A stretch of 64,000 nucleotides of DNA from assembly GCA_030220185.1 (NCBI GenBank), contig JASPKZ010010276.1, forward strand, positions 124,001-188,000, written 5' to 3'. A program made the translations under genes and the position numbers. A model generated the notes under the pieces. That model was given only the letters and a program-made list of their open reading frames with translations, ran no database searches and was not told the origin of the DNA. This stretch comes from Diploptera punctata. Lineage: Eukaryota > Arthropoda > Insecta > Blattodea > Blaberidae. Shown piece after piece: positions 42,280 to 54,109 of the stretch (its first letter is position 1; each line of letters begins with the position of its first letter).

Positions 42280-43911
42280 TTCTCTTCTTTGACTTCCTTG
42301 AAGTTCCTCCATTTTTAGTCTCCCTCATCAACATCCAACAGTAGTTTCATTCCATGTCCCCTGGTACTTCCTCTCCATCTTTTTAATATCCTGGTGAAAA
42401 TTTTCATCTTGTTCTTCACTATAATATCCCAGATTTTCGGGGAGGTAGTCAATATGGGAATATAGAAAGTGAACATTCACACTGATGTTACAATTCAACT
42501 TTTTGAAAGCAAATTCAATATGTTTTCCACAATTGCCTTGTAATTAAGATATTTGTTATTGCCTAGAATGTTTTCAGTAACTGATCAGAAAGCGGTCCAG
42601 GCTTCTTTTCAACTCTCATTCATTTTTTATTCAAAATAGTCATCCTTCATCAGTTTATTTATTTGGGGACCAACAAAAATTCCAGCTTTCAATTTTTCTT
42701 CTGTGATGGACGGAAATGTCTTACAAAAGTACTTGCAGTAAGACCCATCCTTTGGTAGAGCCCTTAAACACTGCTTCATCAAGCCCAATTTGATGTGTAG
42801 TGGTGTAAGCAGGACTTTTTGAGGGTCTACAAGTGGTTCATGTAGGATGTTTTAGTTCCAGGCACAACATTTCTCCGCTCTGGTCAAACTTTCACACCCC
42901 AATGTTTTTGCAATGCCCGACAATCCCATTCACGTAGATAGCATGCCATTTTTATGAAACCACATTGTTGTCCTAATAGCATTCCTACAACTTTAAAGTC
43001 ACCGCAGATTAGCCACCTGTATTCCTCATACTGGATACTTGTTAATAGCAACTTCATGTTCTCGAATGTCTCCTTCATCTGAACTGAATGGGCAATAGGA
43101 ATGGACCCATACACATTCCCATTATGCAATAACACACCTTTGAGTCTCCTCTTAGATGAGTCTATAAAAAGTGTCCACTGAAGTAGAATCATGCTCAATG
43201 TCATAGAAGTGCATTAACTCATTTATGTTATTGCAGTAAACCAAGCAATAATTCTGTGAGAATAAAGGAAGAAGTTATTTTTCCCTGTGTCTGTACCATG
43301 AGTAATGTGTTCCTGGTTCCAGAAGATTCTTACTTTTAAGCCGTCAGCCAAGTAGTTCTGCAGATTCCTTTGGCAAATTCAGATCACGAACTAGATCATT
43401 AAGGTCACTTTGACAGAACCGTTGTGGAGTAAAGCCGTCTTTAGGCTGATGTATATCATCAGTATCATCGTCAGTGATTGCATTAAGTTCACTTTCAACA
43501 TTATATTCTGTCAGGTTCTCTAACACAACTGGAGGAAGAGGAACGGGCAGCTCTTCTCCTGGTGGAACTGCCTAATGGCTGAAGAGATGATTGGACAGAC
43601 AATTTGATTCTTATTTTTTTAATTACACCTCTAAAAATTAAGCAAACAGGAGTAGCAGTTATTCAGGCGGTCTTTAGGCATGAACGTTTTATTCCCTTTT
43701 GTCCACAAGCTTAACCTTTCAACGGAATATAGGCAAACTTTCTTTGGCCCCCACGCCTTATCCCAGTCTCCAAATTTTATTTTAAAATAAGCAGAGTAAG
43801 CTTTTTCTCAAAGCCTGTAATATCCGTTATTTGATTAAGCATTGTATAATTTCCAAAAATATAGCAGAAAACGTTAGGATTGTTCACACACTTGCCTGTA
43901 GACATTGCCAT
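42280..43911 (-). pseudogene. Multicopy arthropod protein family, N-terminus-complete pseudogene
   Basis: Starts at an ATG (43909-43911) reading MAMSTGKCVNNPNVFCYIFG, where a Cys pair begins a probable zinc-binding N-terminus. Then, with frame changes, GDWDKAWGPKKVCL, NNCYSCLLNFRGV, AVPPGEELPVPLPP, DLNDLVRDLNLPKESAELLG (43344-43526 frame), LFIDSSKRRLKGVLLHNGNV and GDFKVVGMLLGQQCGF (42884-43204 frame), and downstream LLTPLHIKLGLMKQC. I recognise this as a large family found in many copies in arthropod genomes. Its function is unknown to me; spread as part of a transposon is possible. No introns are seen, and at least five frameshifts or stops make it inactive. Confidence 0.75.
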
Positions 43912-44221
43912 ACTTGCAGTCAAGCTAAAGAGATAAAATGAGAACAGAATTCATGATGCAAGTTTCTGATATGAACAACACTTGAAAGATTACCCAATAA
44001 CAACCTCAGCAGCAGTTGAATTGACAAATTTCCCTCCAACAATACACATTACCGTCTGGCACATATTATGCTCTCACCAATAAATATATGAAAACTGATT
44101 AGGTCCATTGTGAAAAAACTGTATGTGATAGAAGAAAACTAAGAATGGTTCTGGAATCAGCATAAAAAAGTGAACTAATACAACGTATTAGTTTTCCAGT
44201 CATCTGATATCATGCAAACTA
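43912..44221. other. Unassigned sequence
   Basis: Upstream of the pseudogene; no promoter motif identifiable. Confidence 0.4.
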
Positions 44222-44240
44222 ATATTATTATTATTATTAC

Positions 44241-44285
<45 letters not shown>
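44222..44285. repeat. (ATT)n array
   Basis: Nearly pure ATT. Confidence 0.96.
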
Positions 44286-44287
<2 letters not shown>

Positions 44288-44639
44288 GAAAACAAAAGTG
44301 TTTGATACTACAGAGGATTTATATCAGCGTATTAGTTCTTTAATTCCTTATTCAAAGTGAGAGGGCAGGCTGACCTGAGCACTGCGACGTAAATTATCTA
44401 TTGCACTGTCCCATTGTTACGGAGATGAATGGAATGAAAGTCTACTCTACGGCGTTACGTAAGTTGTAAGTCGTCTTCGAGGTTGACACACATGACACAT
44501 ACCGCCATTTTTACGGTTGGCCCGTGGGCAAAAATGAGACTACAATTTTTCCTTCTGCCCTTTTTATATTGCTCAGACTCGAAGTAAGAAGGAGCATCCT
44601 GAGTGCCTCCCACTAAGATTCCTGCAACCACATATCTTT
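44286..44639. other. Unassigned sequence
   Basis: Nothing recognised; slightly richer in G and C than its surroundings. Confidence 0.4.
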
Positions 44640-44905
44640 AACACTTATGGGTTGTCATCCAAACTATTTTTACTAACATGAGATGAGATGAAGAGGGAAA
44701 TGAAATGAAATAATGAGAAGTGAAATGATGTGAAGGAGAAGGAAGGGGAATAAAGAGTGTTGGTGGGATAAAATTCGGGAAACGGGAGAATCCTGAGAAC
44801 AATCCCGGTATAGCACATCCCCAATAATCCTCTGGAACCGCAAGGATACAAACTTGATATTCTAGTCGGGACAGCCACGAGCGCAAGCCTTTGTGACCCA
44901 TCTAG
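44640..44905 (-). mobile_element. SINE-6-like repeat
   Basis: The minus strand shares TTCTCCCGTTTCCC, a TTTC/CACC-rich middle and CATCTCATCTCA with 36349-36647. The head (GGCTTGCGCTCGTGGCTGTC) differs. Family membership is tentative. Confidence 0.4.
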
Positions 44906-45729
44906 TGTTATATTAAAAGTTCATTGCTCCCTGTCTACAACTCCGACATCTAGGTTCCGTGGATTCTAATATTCTTATAAAAAGTGGCAGGATAAAGCAA
45001 TAAAGAAGAGAGAAGTGATAATTTCACGAATTCGATTGATTAATTTTATGCTTTAATACTGCTTTTTTTTAATCCATCAGTATGTATAAAATGTCGTTTA
45101 AGCAATCCCATTTTTTCTGTATTCAAGTTGGTGTAGTGTGTCCGGATACAGATGTTAATAATCTGACGTATGAAACACGCAGTCAGGCGATATATCCAAC
45201 TACATATATCAGTTGGTGTAATAGAACCACCTGCAATTTCTAGTACTTGAACCGGAACAATATGAATCCACCTCTCTGCTTTGTCGGGAGATAATGAGAT
45301 TTCCAACACTTCCACACATATACTACCCTCAAACTTCATAAACTCTCTCTTCAACTATTATATTCCTAAGTATCTCAGCTTATACCTGCAAACTAATGCA
45401 TGCTATATGTCACAGACAGTAAACTAACCTTCAAAACCATTGCAGTTTGATGTTAAACATGACGTCTTTTGTAAAGTTCTGATTTCATTCCCTGATGCTG
45501 TCACTAGAAATACGGAATGGATGTAATACATTAATTACAAATTCCTTATGGCAGTATATTGAAAAATGTCTCGTGGCCTAAGAGTAATACATTTATGGTT
45601 TTTCCATAAAATAAATACATATGTTTACTGGTCCATTATTTGTAATGTATTGGTCTGATTTTTACACAGTACAAAGGGGACGATAAATGAAATATATTTC
45701 CCCTTCCAATACTGACAATTAACCTCGCA
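44906..45729. other. Unassigned sequence with one unrecognised frame
   Basis: The minus-strand frame at 45046-45354 (102 codons) has normal amino acid composition (begins MKREFMKFEGSICVEVLEIS). I do not recognise it. It has no flanking splice signals I can defend and may be chance. Confidence 0.35.
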
Positions 45730-45736
45730 TAATAAA

Positions 45737-45770
<34 letters not shown>

Positions 45771-45842
45771 TTGATAATGATAATGATAATAATGATTATC
45801 ATGGTGATAATGATTATAACAATGATAACAATGATGATTACA
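45730..45842. repeat. (AAT)n array grading to GAT/AAC units
   Basis: Pure AAT to about 45770, then a degenerate trinucleotide run up to repeat M. Confidence 0.9.
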
Positions 45843-45844
45843 AT

Positions 45845-46382
45845 GACTATTTAACTCATGCCCCAAATGGGAGTCAATGACCAATCACGTTACAATTATT
45901 TTTATTTACAACCAATCACAGTCGTGTTTCACCTCGCTCTTTATCGATTTCTCTTTATCAGCTCCTGCTTTTTGTGATAAAGAAAGCTCCTCCTTTTTAA
46001 TGTTCAAAAGCATTATTTTCTCCAACAAATACATTTAATATAGCAAATAATGAAAAGATTCCTTGATTTTACTGAGTTGTTTACTAAAAAAATAAATGAA
46101 TAACCCGTAATGTTGATTATGATATATAGTTTGATGTGTTTCATTATTTCTCCACTTGAGTGCACTCTTACAATATTGCGATCTTATTTGGCAATAAATA
46201 ATATGATCAAGGTGCAGTGAATGAATATAACTTCACATTTCTGATTTGTTTTCAAGCATCGCCGTTTACATTAAATATATAAATATTTTAAAATAACTAT
46301 AGTTAAACAATTATTTTTGAGTAAACAGCTTAATTTTATTCGTTACATAGTCCTAACAAATGCCGCTCGTGGCATTACTTAT
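45845..46382 (+). repeat. Repeat M with a deleted terminal hairpin
   Basis: GACTATTTAACTCATGCCCC to CGTGGCATTACTTAT. About 80 bases between AACAAATGCC and GCTCGTGGCA are missing compared with 33612, exactly where the hairpin should be. Confidence 0.8.
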
Positions 46383-46460
46383 GATAATTATAATAATGCT
46401 GACGATAATGTTGATGATTATGGTGATATGATGGTAATAGTGATGATGATGATAATAATG

Positions 46461-46497
<37 letters not shown>

Positions 46498-46522
46498 TAA
46501 TAATAATAATAATAATAATATC
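46383..46522. repeat. GAT/AAT microsatellite
   Basis: Degenerate GAT/GGT units followed by pure AAT, directly before SINE-2. Confidence 0.9.
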
Positions 46523-46529
46523 GGCCGCG

Positions 46530-46935
46530 GTGTACTAGTGGTTATGCTCCTTGCCTCTGATCCCGAAGGTCGCGGGTTCAAACCAGGCCGGGGTCGATGG
46601 ATTTTTGTAGCATGGAAAAATCCAAGGAGCAAGTCCTCTGGGAGGGACTTTAAGCCGTGGGTCCCGAGTCTAAAGATTTTCAGGCTCGTAAAAGCTCCTT
46701 AAGCCTGAATGAAAAGGCCTCTAAGCAAAATTTACCAAATTTTCCCGTCCTAGTACTACCTTGGTTTCCTAGATGTCAGTATGAGGCGGAACGCTGACCA
46801 CGGACCACTCAAATGACATCTATATGATAACAAGTGTAACTAAATTTGCATGGTTCAAATTCTTCCCTGTAGGGGGAGAGCGCCTAAATCTCTGTTAAGG
46901 GAAACACGGGCTTACAAGATTACAAGAAGAAATAA
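46530..46935 (+). mobile_element. SINE-2, full copy
   Basis: tRNA-like head CGGTGTACTAGTGGTTATGC (A-box region) and GTCGCGGGTTCAAACCAGGC (B-box), then AAAATCCAAGGAGCAAGTCC, GGTCCCGAGTCTAAAGATTT, TACTACCTTGGTTTCCTAGA and TTCCCTGTAGGGGGAGAGCG, ending in an AATAATAAT tail. It defines the truncated copies at 2953 and 23791. Confidence 0.8.
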
Positions 46936-47482
46936 TAATAATTTGAATAAGAATAATAGTCTAAATAAGAGTAAGAAGAATAACAACAATAATAATAAAG
47001 CATTTAATTATATCTCTTTTAGTTTAACTTGTGTTAAAATATAACAGTGGAATAAAAAAATAGAAAATGAAAAAGTTGCTTCATTTCAGGTCTTCTATGT
47101 ACCGTGTGAAAAATCAGACCAGTAATCACATCGTTATAAAGTAACTTGCCAATAACATTTGAATCAATTAAATCACAAATCCCCGACGTCCACATTTTTG
47201 CCGAAATGGTTTACTGGTGGATTATATGACTATGAATGTAGTGTCATTAATTGAGACTGAAATAACCCATGTCCAAATAACGGCAACCTTGTAGTACAGG
47301 GTTCGCATTTTAACGTTCTATTCAGAAACTCATGTCCAGTGACTTGTGCTGATTCTATTCTTAATTGTTGGAAAAATATGTTAAAACCAAACGTTAGCTT
47401 CTTGATTATTTTCAAAGGTTGCCACCCTGATTATTGAACAGTTGACACTCAATAATCTGTATAAAAATATAATTGCGTTCTG

Positions 47483-47484
<2 letters not shown>
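46936..47484. other. Unassigned sequence
   Basis: AAT/AAG-rich start, then nothing recognised. Confidence 0.4.
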
Positions 47485-47514
<30 letters not shown>

Positions 47515-47531
47515 TATATATATATATATAA
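47485..47531. repeat. (AAAT)n(AT)n array
   Basis: Tetranucleotide run changing to a dinucleotide run. Confidence 0.95.
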
Positions 47532-47626
47532 AGTAAAAATATTATTTTTAATTTGCATACTTGTTATAGCTAGCTACCAGATGGTAGTGAAGGCCGAGTT
47601 CTCGCTACATCTAGTAATAATGGAGA

Positions 47627-47628
<2 letters not shown>

Positions 47629-47668
<40 letters not shown>
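47629..47668. repeat. (AT)n array
   Basis: Pure AT run of about 40 bases. Confidence 0.95.
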
Positions 47669-47670
<2 letters not shown>

Positions 47671-47689
47671 ATAAATAAATGTTTGTATT

Positions 47690-47785
47690 GGATTTGCCCG
47701 GTCATGTAATGGATAGAACGCTGGGATATCAACCCAGAGGTCCGGTTCCAAATCCTTTCCAGGCATTTATTTTTCTTATCATGTC
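47690..47785 (+). repeat. tRNA-like sequence with inverted ends
   Basis: GCCCGGTCATGTAATGGATA, anticodon-arm-like CTGGGATATCAACCCAG, and a B-box-like GGTTCCAAATCC, ending CCAGGCA. The acceptor arms pair with one mismatch, but the T-stem does not form, so it is not a working tRNA gene. Flanks GATAAATAAATG and CATTTATTTTTCTTATC are inverted, and the right flank resembles the foldback at 7375. Confidence 0.5.
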
Positions 47786-47809
47786 ATATATATTTATTTA
47801 ATTATTTAA

Positions 47810-48142
47810 TTCAGTGCCACTATGTTGCCATTTCGACATTCTGGTATTCTCTCCTGGCATGTCGTTATTTACTTCCGAGGTTGGGGCGGAGTTACGCTGC
47901 CCGAATGATATATAATAGGTGATGATGATGGTAATGATGCTCCAGGAGATGCGTTAATCCTAAATTTAATGAATATGTTAATGATGGCGAGATGATGTTC
48001 GGGGACCGTTTGGGCCTTAAAGTTTTACGGGTGAGGGAAACCCCCGAGAAAACCGTCATCCAGGAAACTTGTCCCGACCGGGGATCGAAGCCGGGCTTGC
48101 TCCGTAACAAGGCAGCACGGTATCTCGAGACCACAGCGGTGG
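47810..48142 (-). mobile_element. SINE-1, tail type 2, full copy
   Basis: Plus-strand view: tail TTTCGACATTCTGGTATTCT and GGCGGAGTTACGCTGCCCGA at the left, body GGGGACCGTTTGGGCCTTAA, B-box region CGACCGGGGATCGAAGCCGG and head TATCTCGAGACCACAGCGGT at the right. It is the uninterrupted reference for the SINE split by M at 4499. Confidence 0.8.
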
Positions 48143-49499
48143 GCTTAGTATCCGAAATTACATCTTAATACCGTTTTTATAATATAATTTAATTGTTTTA
48201 TCGGCTAACTGTGGTGATTATCCAGCGGCTCGCATTGTTTCTCCGCAGCTGTTATATGTAATTAAATATAATTAAATACAAAGATGCCGACTACTGCCAC
48301 TATTGTAATTTCGCACGTGAATCATTGTCAAGTATCTGCTTTTATATAAATTGACAGCCATCATAGTGAGGCGATAATATCTAATATGATTACCTCAGAA
48401 CCACCTAAAAATAGGAACGAAGCGTTGGCAGAAAACGAAAATATAATATTATTAAAGATGCAAGAGTGAGAAATACGATGTATATAAATTACAAGTGGAA
48501 AGTGAGGAATTTTTTGGACTTCCCACTCATAATAAATCTTAGCGTGGATAGGATTGTGAAGTAGTAAAGAAGAGTTCGGGTAATGTGGACCCTACTGTTT
48601 GAGTGAAGGTGTTAATATCTTCTTTCATTGGTGCTGCCCTAAAATAAAACATATTTTAACTTCTTCCCTGATCAGCTTTGACGGGTTCAAGGCCAGTTCC
48701 TTTTATTCTTTGTGCGAAGAAGGGTTTATTTTTTTATATTTATGAAAATGACCACTTTAAAAGTTTTTCAAGCTATAAATCAATTCTTAATTTCCGCTGT
48801 TGAATATTACAAATGTTGGAAAAACTCCCAAATATATCATATTATGTAGATGCTGTTTTAATATATTGACGGTGTTTGGTTTGATATTACGTGACATGGT
48901 GGTTGTATAAAATAATTAAATATGATAAAGGAATTCGGTTAATTTGAACCCTCCACGAGGACCTGGATCCACTTTGCACTCATACGTATATTTTATCAAT
49001 GAGGATGCTATCTGTAAAAACCATTCACTTAATTAATTTCATTTAGTATCCTTGTAATTTTCTAAACCCGAAGACCGCCGATTTCTGCAAATGAATAACG
49101 TGTGAATGTTATAATAGACAATAATTTTTCAAAACATTAAGTAAATATCAACGCTTTTTAATTATGATCAGTCATGTATATTTTCAGATAATCTGTGCCT
49201 GTCTGTATAAATTAATAGAGTAAATAAACTTAAAAATAGACTAAAAGCTAAGGTGGACTCTGGGGTCCACTTTGTCCGAATATGTAGGTTAAAATTGACT
49301 TTTGTTTTAATGTAAAAAAGTTTAAAAATTATGAAGATGTTTCCACATTTGAATAAATTAAAAATGCTATTTCACACTAATGATAACAATCACGTAATTA
49401 AACAAAATTCAAATCACTTAATTAAAATAAGAGGAACAAATTCAAAACAGGGTCAAAATTACCGGAAGTTCCTCTATATATTTTAACTAATAAATAAAT
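48143..49499. other. Unassigned sequence, 1.36 kb
   Basis: No gene recognised. Three separate sites share a motif: TTCGGGTAATGTGGACCCTA (48576), TTCGGTTAATTTGAACCCTC (48934) and GGTGGACTCTGGGGTCCACT (49252). Confidence 0.45.
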
Positions 49500-51545
49500 T
49501 AACCGAAAGTGTGTTTTTCGGCTCATTATTGTAGCATCGTTCTCCTCCCTAGACTGGAATATTTATGAACTATGCCAATATCCCTTTCTCCTTGTATTTA
49601 CCCCCTCTCTCCACTCTTTACCCCTCCCGCTGCGCAGTGTTTACGGCGCATCTCCCCTCTACCTCGGAACCTTCATATACGTGGTGCACTGGCAGAACGT
49701 TATCATTCAAGCATTCATTCTTTCTACGTTCAGTTGTTCAAGCAGATTCAAGGTTTGAATCCGCATCCAGTCCGCGATGCGATTGGAGCTCTAATGGACA
49801 AGCTCGTCTGAAGTCGAGAAGCGGCGTGGTTTAGTTGGTCCGGCAGACCAGGGAAGAAGTTGCCCCTGGTTCGGACGCTAGCATGAGTGTGACGTGAGGT
49901 ATGGTGTGGTTTTTTCTATTGTAAGAGTTATTCATTTATTTATTTACATTTCTCCTTTTTGTTTATTGAATGATCAAAATGTTTTGTTAATTTGTTTTTA
50001 CTTCAGACAACTTGTTTCTATTAAATGTCATCTTTTATACAATTTATCTGCTTGTTTACAATCCTATACGGAAATTCACTCACGTAGGAAACTATTTCCA
50101 GCTCCCTTACTATTTTGCTGTTTAGCTTTCTTGATTGACAATTATTGTCATTTTCACTCACTCTATGTATTTGAGAATTATTATTTATGTCAACATATCT
50201 GAGAGAGAAAGATGAATCGATTGCTGCCTTCTATGGGCCCAAGGCAAGCAACTTTGTGATTGATAACCTTGCAGGAAATCAGATCCACGTTAATAGAAGC
50301 AGCAGCAACAAAACACGATCCCGGATAAATTGTAGTAGTAGCGTGGTTCTCTTGTCCACAAATGGTTGCGCAGAAGCGTGGTTTATTTATTGTGGTCATT
50401 TCGCGCCCCGCGCAAAATGGTAGTAGTAGCGTGGTTTATCTAGCCCACAACAAAAAGTAACGTTTTTAATAAAGTCAGACATTTGATGAAAAAAACCCTA
50501 ATGTTCACTATTTGGAGTAGAAACCCCTCATATCCAACAGTAATATGAATTGATTTTCGATTCCTAGGCATTTGTGTGTGCGGGCGGGGTGTGGGAGAAT
50601 AGTTTAACCTCTCTAATAAACCACGCTTCTGCGCAACCATTTGTGCAGGCGCGGTGAGAACCTCCTCACTACTCGCCACCATTTGTGCGGGATCGTGTTT
50701 TGTTTCTGTTGCTTCTATTAGCGTAGATCTGATTACTTCCAAGGTTATTAATCACAAAACTACTTGCCCCGGGCCCATAGAAGGCAAGGATTGATTCATC
50801 TTTTTTTCCTAGATATATTAACATGAATAAATAAGGATTCTCAAATCCACAGAGAGACTGAAAATGATGGTTTTCACAATAATTATCAATCAGGAAAGCT
50901 AGACAGCAAAAGTAAGGGAGCTGGAAATGATTTCCTAAGTGAGTGAGTTTCCGTATAGGATATCTAAACAGCTACGTGCACATAAATCAGATAGCAGATG
51001 AATTATATAAAAGATGATATTTAATGCAAACAAGTTGTCTGAAGTAAAAACAAAATCAAGAAAAACATTTGGATCATTCAAGAAAGAAAAAAGAATATAA
51101 ATAAATAAATGATAATACTTTTACAAGACAAAAAACCACACCATACCTCACACTACACTCATGCTAGAGTCCAAGCCAGGGGCGGCTTCTTCCCTGGTCT
51201 ACCGGACCAACTAAAACTACGCCGCTTCTCGGCTTCAGACGACCTTGTCCATATTAGAGTTCCAATCCCATCTCGGACTGGATCGATGATTCAAACATTG
51301 AATGCTGAATGAATGATCTGCTTGAATGATAACGTTCTGCCTGTGCACCACGTATATGAAGGTTCCGAGGTAGAGGGGAGATGCGCCGTAGACACAGCGC
51401 AGCAGGAGGGGTAAAGAGGGAGAGTGGGGGTAGATGCAAGGAGAAAGGAATATTGGCATAGTTCATGAATATCCCAGTGTAGGGAGGAGAACGACGCTGC
51501 AGGAATGAGCCGAAAAACGCACTTTCGGTTCATGTGGTCTGGAAA
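49500..51545. mobile_element. Palindrome P, about 2.05 kb foldback
   Basis: Outer ends CCGAAAGTGTGTTTTTCGG (49502) and CCGAAAAACGCACTTTCGG (51515) are inverted. The arms match through GCCAATATCCCTTTCTCCTT, GGCAGAACGTTATCATTCAA, CGGCGTGGTTTAGTTGG, AATTCACTCACGTAGGAAAC and GAATCGATTGCTGCCTTCTA versus their complements in the right arm. Near the centre GCAGAAGCGTGGTTTATT (50369) meets AATAAACCACGCTTCTGC (50619). The arms are diverged, so duplication is not recent. No transposase is seen; short frames in the arms are not convincing. Confidence 0.8.
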
Positions 51546-51837
51546 TACATAACCTATATTATTATTCGTCTTATTTCTAACATGTTCCGGATATTTGTCT
51601 ATATAGTCATCACTTTTTTTTCTCCTTCCTGAACAATTTATAATTTTGGACATGAGAGGTTTCTAGTTTATTATTTAACCGATTCATTTCTGTACATTTT
51701 ATTATCTGAAAAATCCATGCGATCCACACTGTATAAAACATTTTTATTGTATATACCTAAATGAATTTTAACTTAAAACCTGCCTAAATTATATTTACAT
51801 TTCCATATAATATAGAATCCTAACTCAATTATCGTAA
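51546..51837. other. Unassigned sequence
   Basis: Nothing recognised. Confidence 0.4.
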
Positions 51838-52537
51838 GTAATGCCACGAGTGATTTCCAAATTTATGTAGAGAATTTGGAAATCAAGAGTGGCATTTGTT
51901 AGGACTATTTAACGAATAAAATTAATTTGTTTACTCACAATTCATTATTTAATTATAGTTACTTTAAAATATGTATATATTTAATGTAAACGGCGATATT
52001 TGAAAACAAATGAGAAACGATTGGTACGCTTCATTTGCTTCATTTGTTCGTCACTGCAACCAGATCATATTATTTATTGCCGAAGGATCGTAATATTATA
52101 AGAATGCACCCTAGCGGAGAAAGAAAATTATAACCAACATTATAGGTATTAATTGATTTCTGTTGTCCTATGATGTAAATATATCAATTATATTTTTCTG
52201 CAACGTTATTTCCTGGGAAATAATTCGTTTAAGAAAGTGCAAACAGTGGTATATTTTTTTGTGGTATAATCAATTGCTACAAATATTTTATATTATCTCC
52301 CGCAAGCTCTATGTGTTTACATTCGTGCACTATATATACAATCTGGTAGCCACATACAGTCACTGCAAAATAATGACATGGCCTATTCAGAATGATAAAA
52401 AGGAGCAGCTTGATTTTAAAGTAATAAAATTAAACTGATAAAATCGAGGCGAAAAACGACTGTGATTGGTTGTAAATCAAACTTCATTGAAACGCGATTT
52501 GTCATTGACTCCCATTTGGGGCATGAGTTAAATAGTC
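51838..52537 (-). repeat. Repeat M, long subtype
   Basis: GTAATGCCACGAGTGATTTC to GGCATGAGTTAAATAGTC. The middle resembles the 4499 and 20926 copies (GTGCACTATATATACAATCT). The hairpin keeps only its outer stem. Confidence 0.8.
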
Positions 52538-52779
52538 ATTACAAATTCATATGGATTTTTATTGTTTTTGTTACATTCTCTCTCATATAATTGTTATATC
52601 ACAACACTCTGTAGAATGTGGTTATTATTGTTTAAAATTCATTATTATTCACAGATGCTTTAACATGTAAGGTCATATCGTGTCTATTTTAGTTTTAATT
52701 ATGAAGTTAATTCATGAATATGATAAAAATGTGTTATGTTAATGAAATTAAAACCCAGAAATAAAATTTACAATTCAGT

Positions 52780-52885
52780 AAAGCCACGGAAAACCTCAAT
52801 CAGGTTGGTCGAAGCAGGGTTTGAACCCAAGACACATCCCGAATACGAATCTCAATCGCTACGCTTGATGCAACTCGTATAGTTT
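52780..52885 (-). mobile_element. tRNA-headed SINE fragment
   Basis: The minus strand reads CTTGGGTTCAAACCCTGCTT (B-box) followed by ACCAACCTGATTGAGGTTTT and CCGTGGC. Only the 3' half of a tRNA head plus a short body is present. Confidence 0.5.
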
Positions 52886-53130
52886 GGCTATCATTGTATC
52901 TGTGAAGTTCAGCTATCTGTCTCTTCTACTTACATAATTATATGGGGTTTTGATTGAATAATACCTGGTATGACGGACTGACACTGTAGATTCTGTGACA
53001 TACATTTCACAGGATCTGGACACTTGAACCCGTCGGAAAGACTATATTTTATCTTTGAGTTGGACATTTTAACCCTCACTTGGCAGTCAGTTGTTAAATT
53101 AATGTCTGGTTTTGTTGTTTTATACAGGTC

Positions 53131-53157
53131 AAACACACACACACACACACACACACA
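53131..53157. repeat. (CA)n array
   Basis: Thirteen CA units, the only CA array noticed in the window. Confidence 0.95.
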
Positions 53158-53228
53158 TATCCATCCATAGTAATTCTGCCCGAAGGCAGGTCCTTCACTG
53201 CAATCATAGCATTTTTATGCTATGCTAA
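53158..53228 (-). mobile_element. SINE-1 type 1 tail fragment
   Basis: AGTAATTCTGCCCGAAGGCA and CACTGCAATCATAGCATTTT match the tail ends at 1998 and 63548. The head and body are missing. Confidence 0.6.
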
Positions 53229-53239
53229 CATATATATAC

Positions 53240-53976
53240 AGAGTGTTGCAAAAACACCGAAAACGGAGGTTAGGTGGTATATTGAGATATGTTGATAATT
53301 TTGAATAAGGTTCCAATGTCCGGAAATGATGTATTTTCACACTATGAGTAGCTAACTTCTCAAGAGTTATGTTAGTTGGATTTTAAGACTCAATACTTTG
53401 GCAATACTGTCACAGTCACATCAAATTTTCAAAATATCCACCTCCCATCTCATTACAGAGCGTACATTTGTGGTGTAGTGATTGGCGCACACGTTTAAAT
53501 ACGCCTGGCCTCGTTTGAATTATTTCTATCGCAGCGTGGATTCGGGATATAAGATCAATATGTGACTCTACTGGAGTCTGATAAACAAACTGTTTCGTGT
53601 CGCGCCACAAAGGTAGTCGAGATGATTAAGGTAAGGTGATTTTGGAGGACGTGGGACTGATCCCCCTCTATCAATCCATCGACCAGGATACGTGGTATCC
53701 AAATGTCTCCTCACGGTGGCATCGAAGTGAGCTGGATTTCTGTCATGTTGCAGCCACATTCCGTTGCGAAGCCACGTATTACAGATGCCGTACCTGTGAG
53801 GTGTTGTCAAGTAACGAGTCTTCAATTTCAAACTAACACTGATCTTGAGACATAATTAACTGGTCATAGTGTGAAAACGGCATCATTTTAGGACATTGGT
53901 ATCTTATTAAACAATTATCAACATATCTCAATATACTACCTCACCTCCGATGTCGGTGTTTTTTTGCAACACCCTG
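53240..53976 (-). mobile_element. Tc1/mariner-like remnant with both ends
   Basis: The inverted ends GAGTGTTGCAAAAACACCG and GGTGTTTTTTTGCAACACCC lie in TA-rich DNA. Minus-strand frames give TWLRNGMWLQHDRNPAHFDA and MWRDTKQFVYQTPVESHIDL to MCNEMGGGYF-type ends, so the second catalytic D and the C-terminus are present while the N-terminal half is deleted. Same deletion layout as 8981 and 34828. Confidence 0.85.
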
Positions 53977-54109
53977 TGTATATATATGTTTTCACTTAAT
54001 CAAATTCATATTATTACATCCTCATTCAGGCTTTACACCTATTCAACTCTCCGAGTAGATCAACGATATCCGCATTTTCGCTATTTTTTTTAGTGTTAAA
54101 TGCTCTTCT

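Noticed and set aside
47690..47770. tRNA with an ATC anticodon
   Set aside because: The T-stem does not pair and the acceptor has a mismatch; flanks are inverted repeats as in foldback elements.
49565..49834. An 89-codon frame in the left arm of palindrome P
   Set aside because: Overlapping frames of similar length, no family resemblance, and the equivalent frame in the other arm is not conserved.
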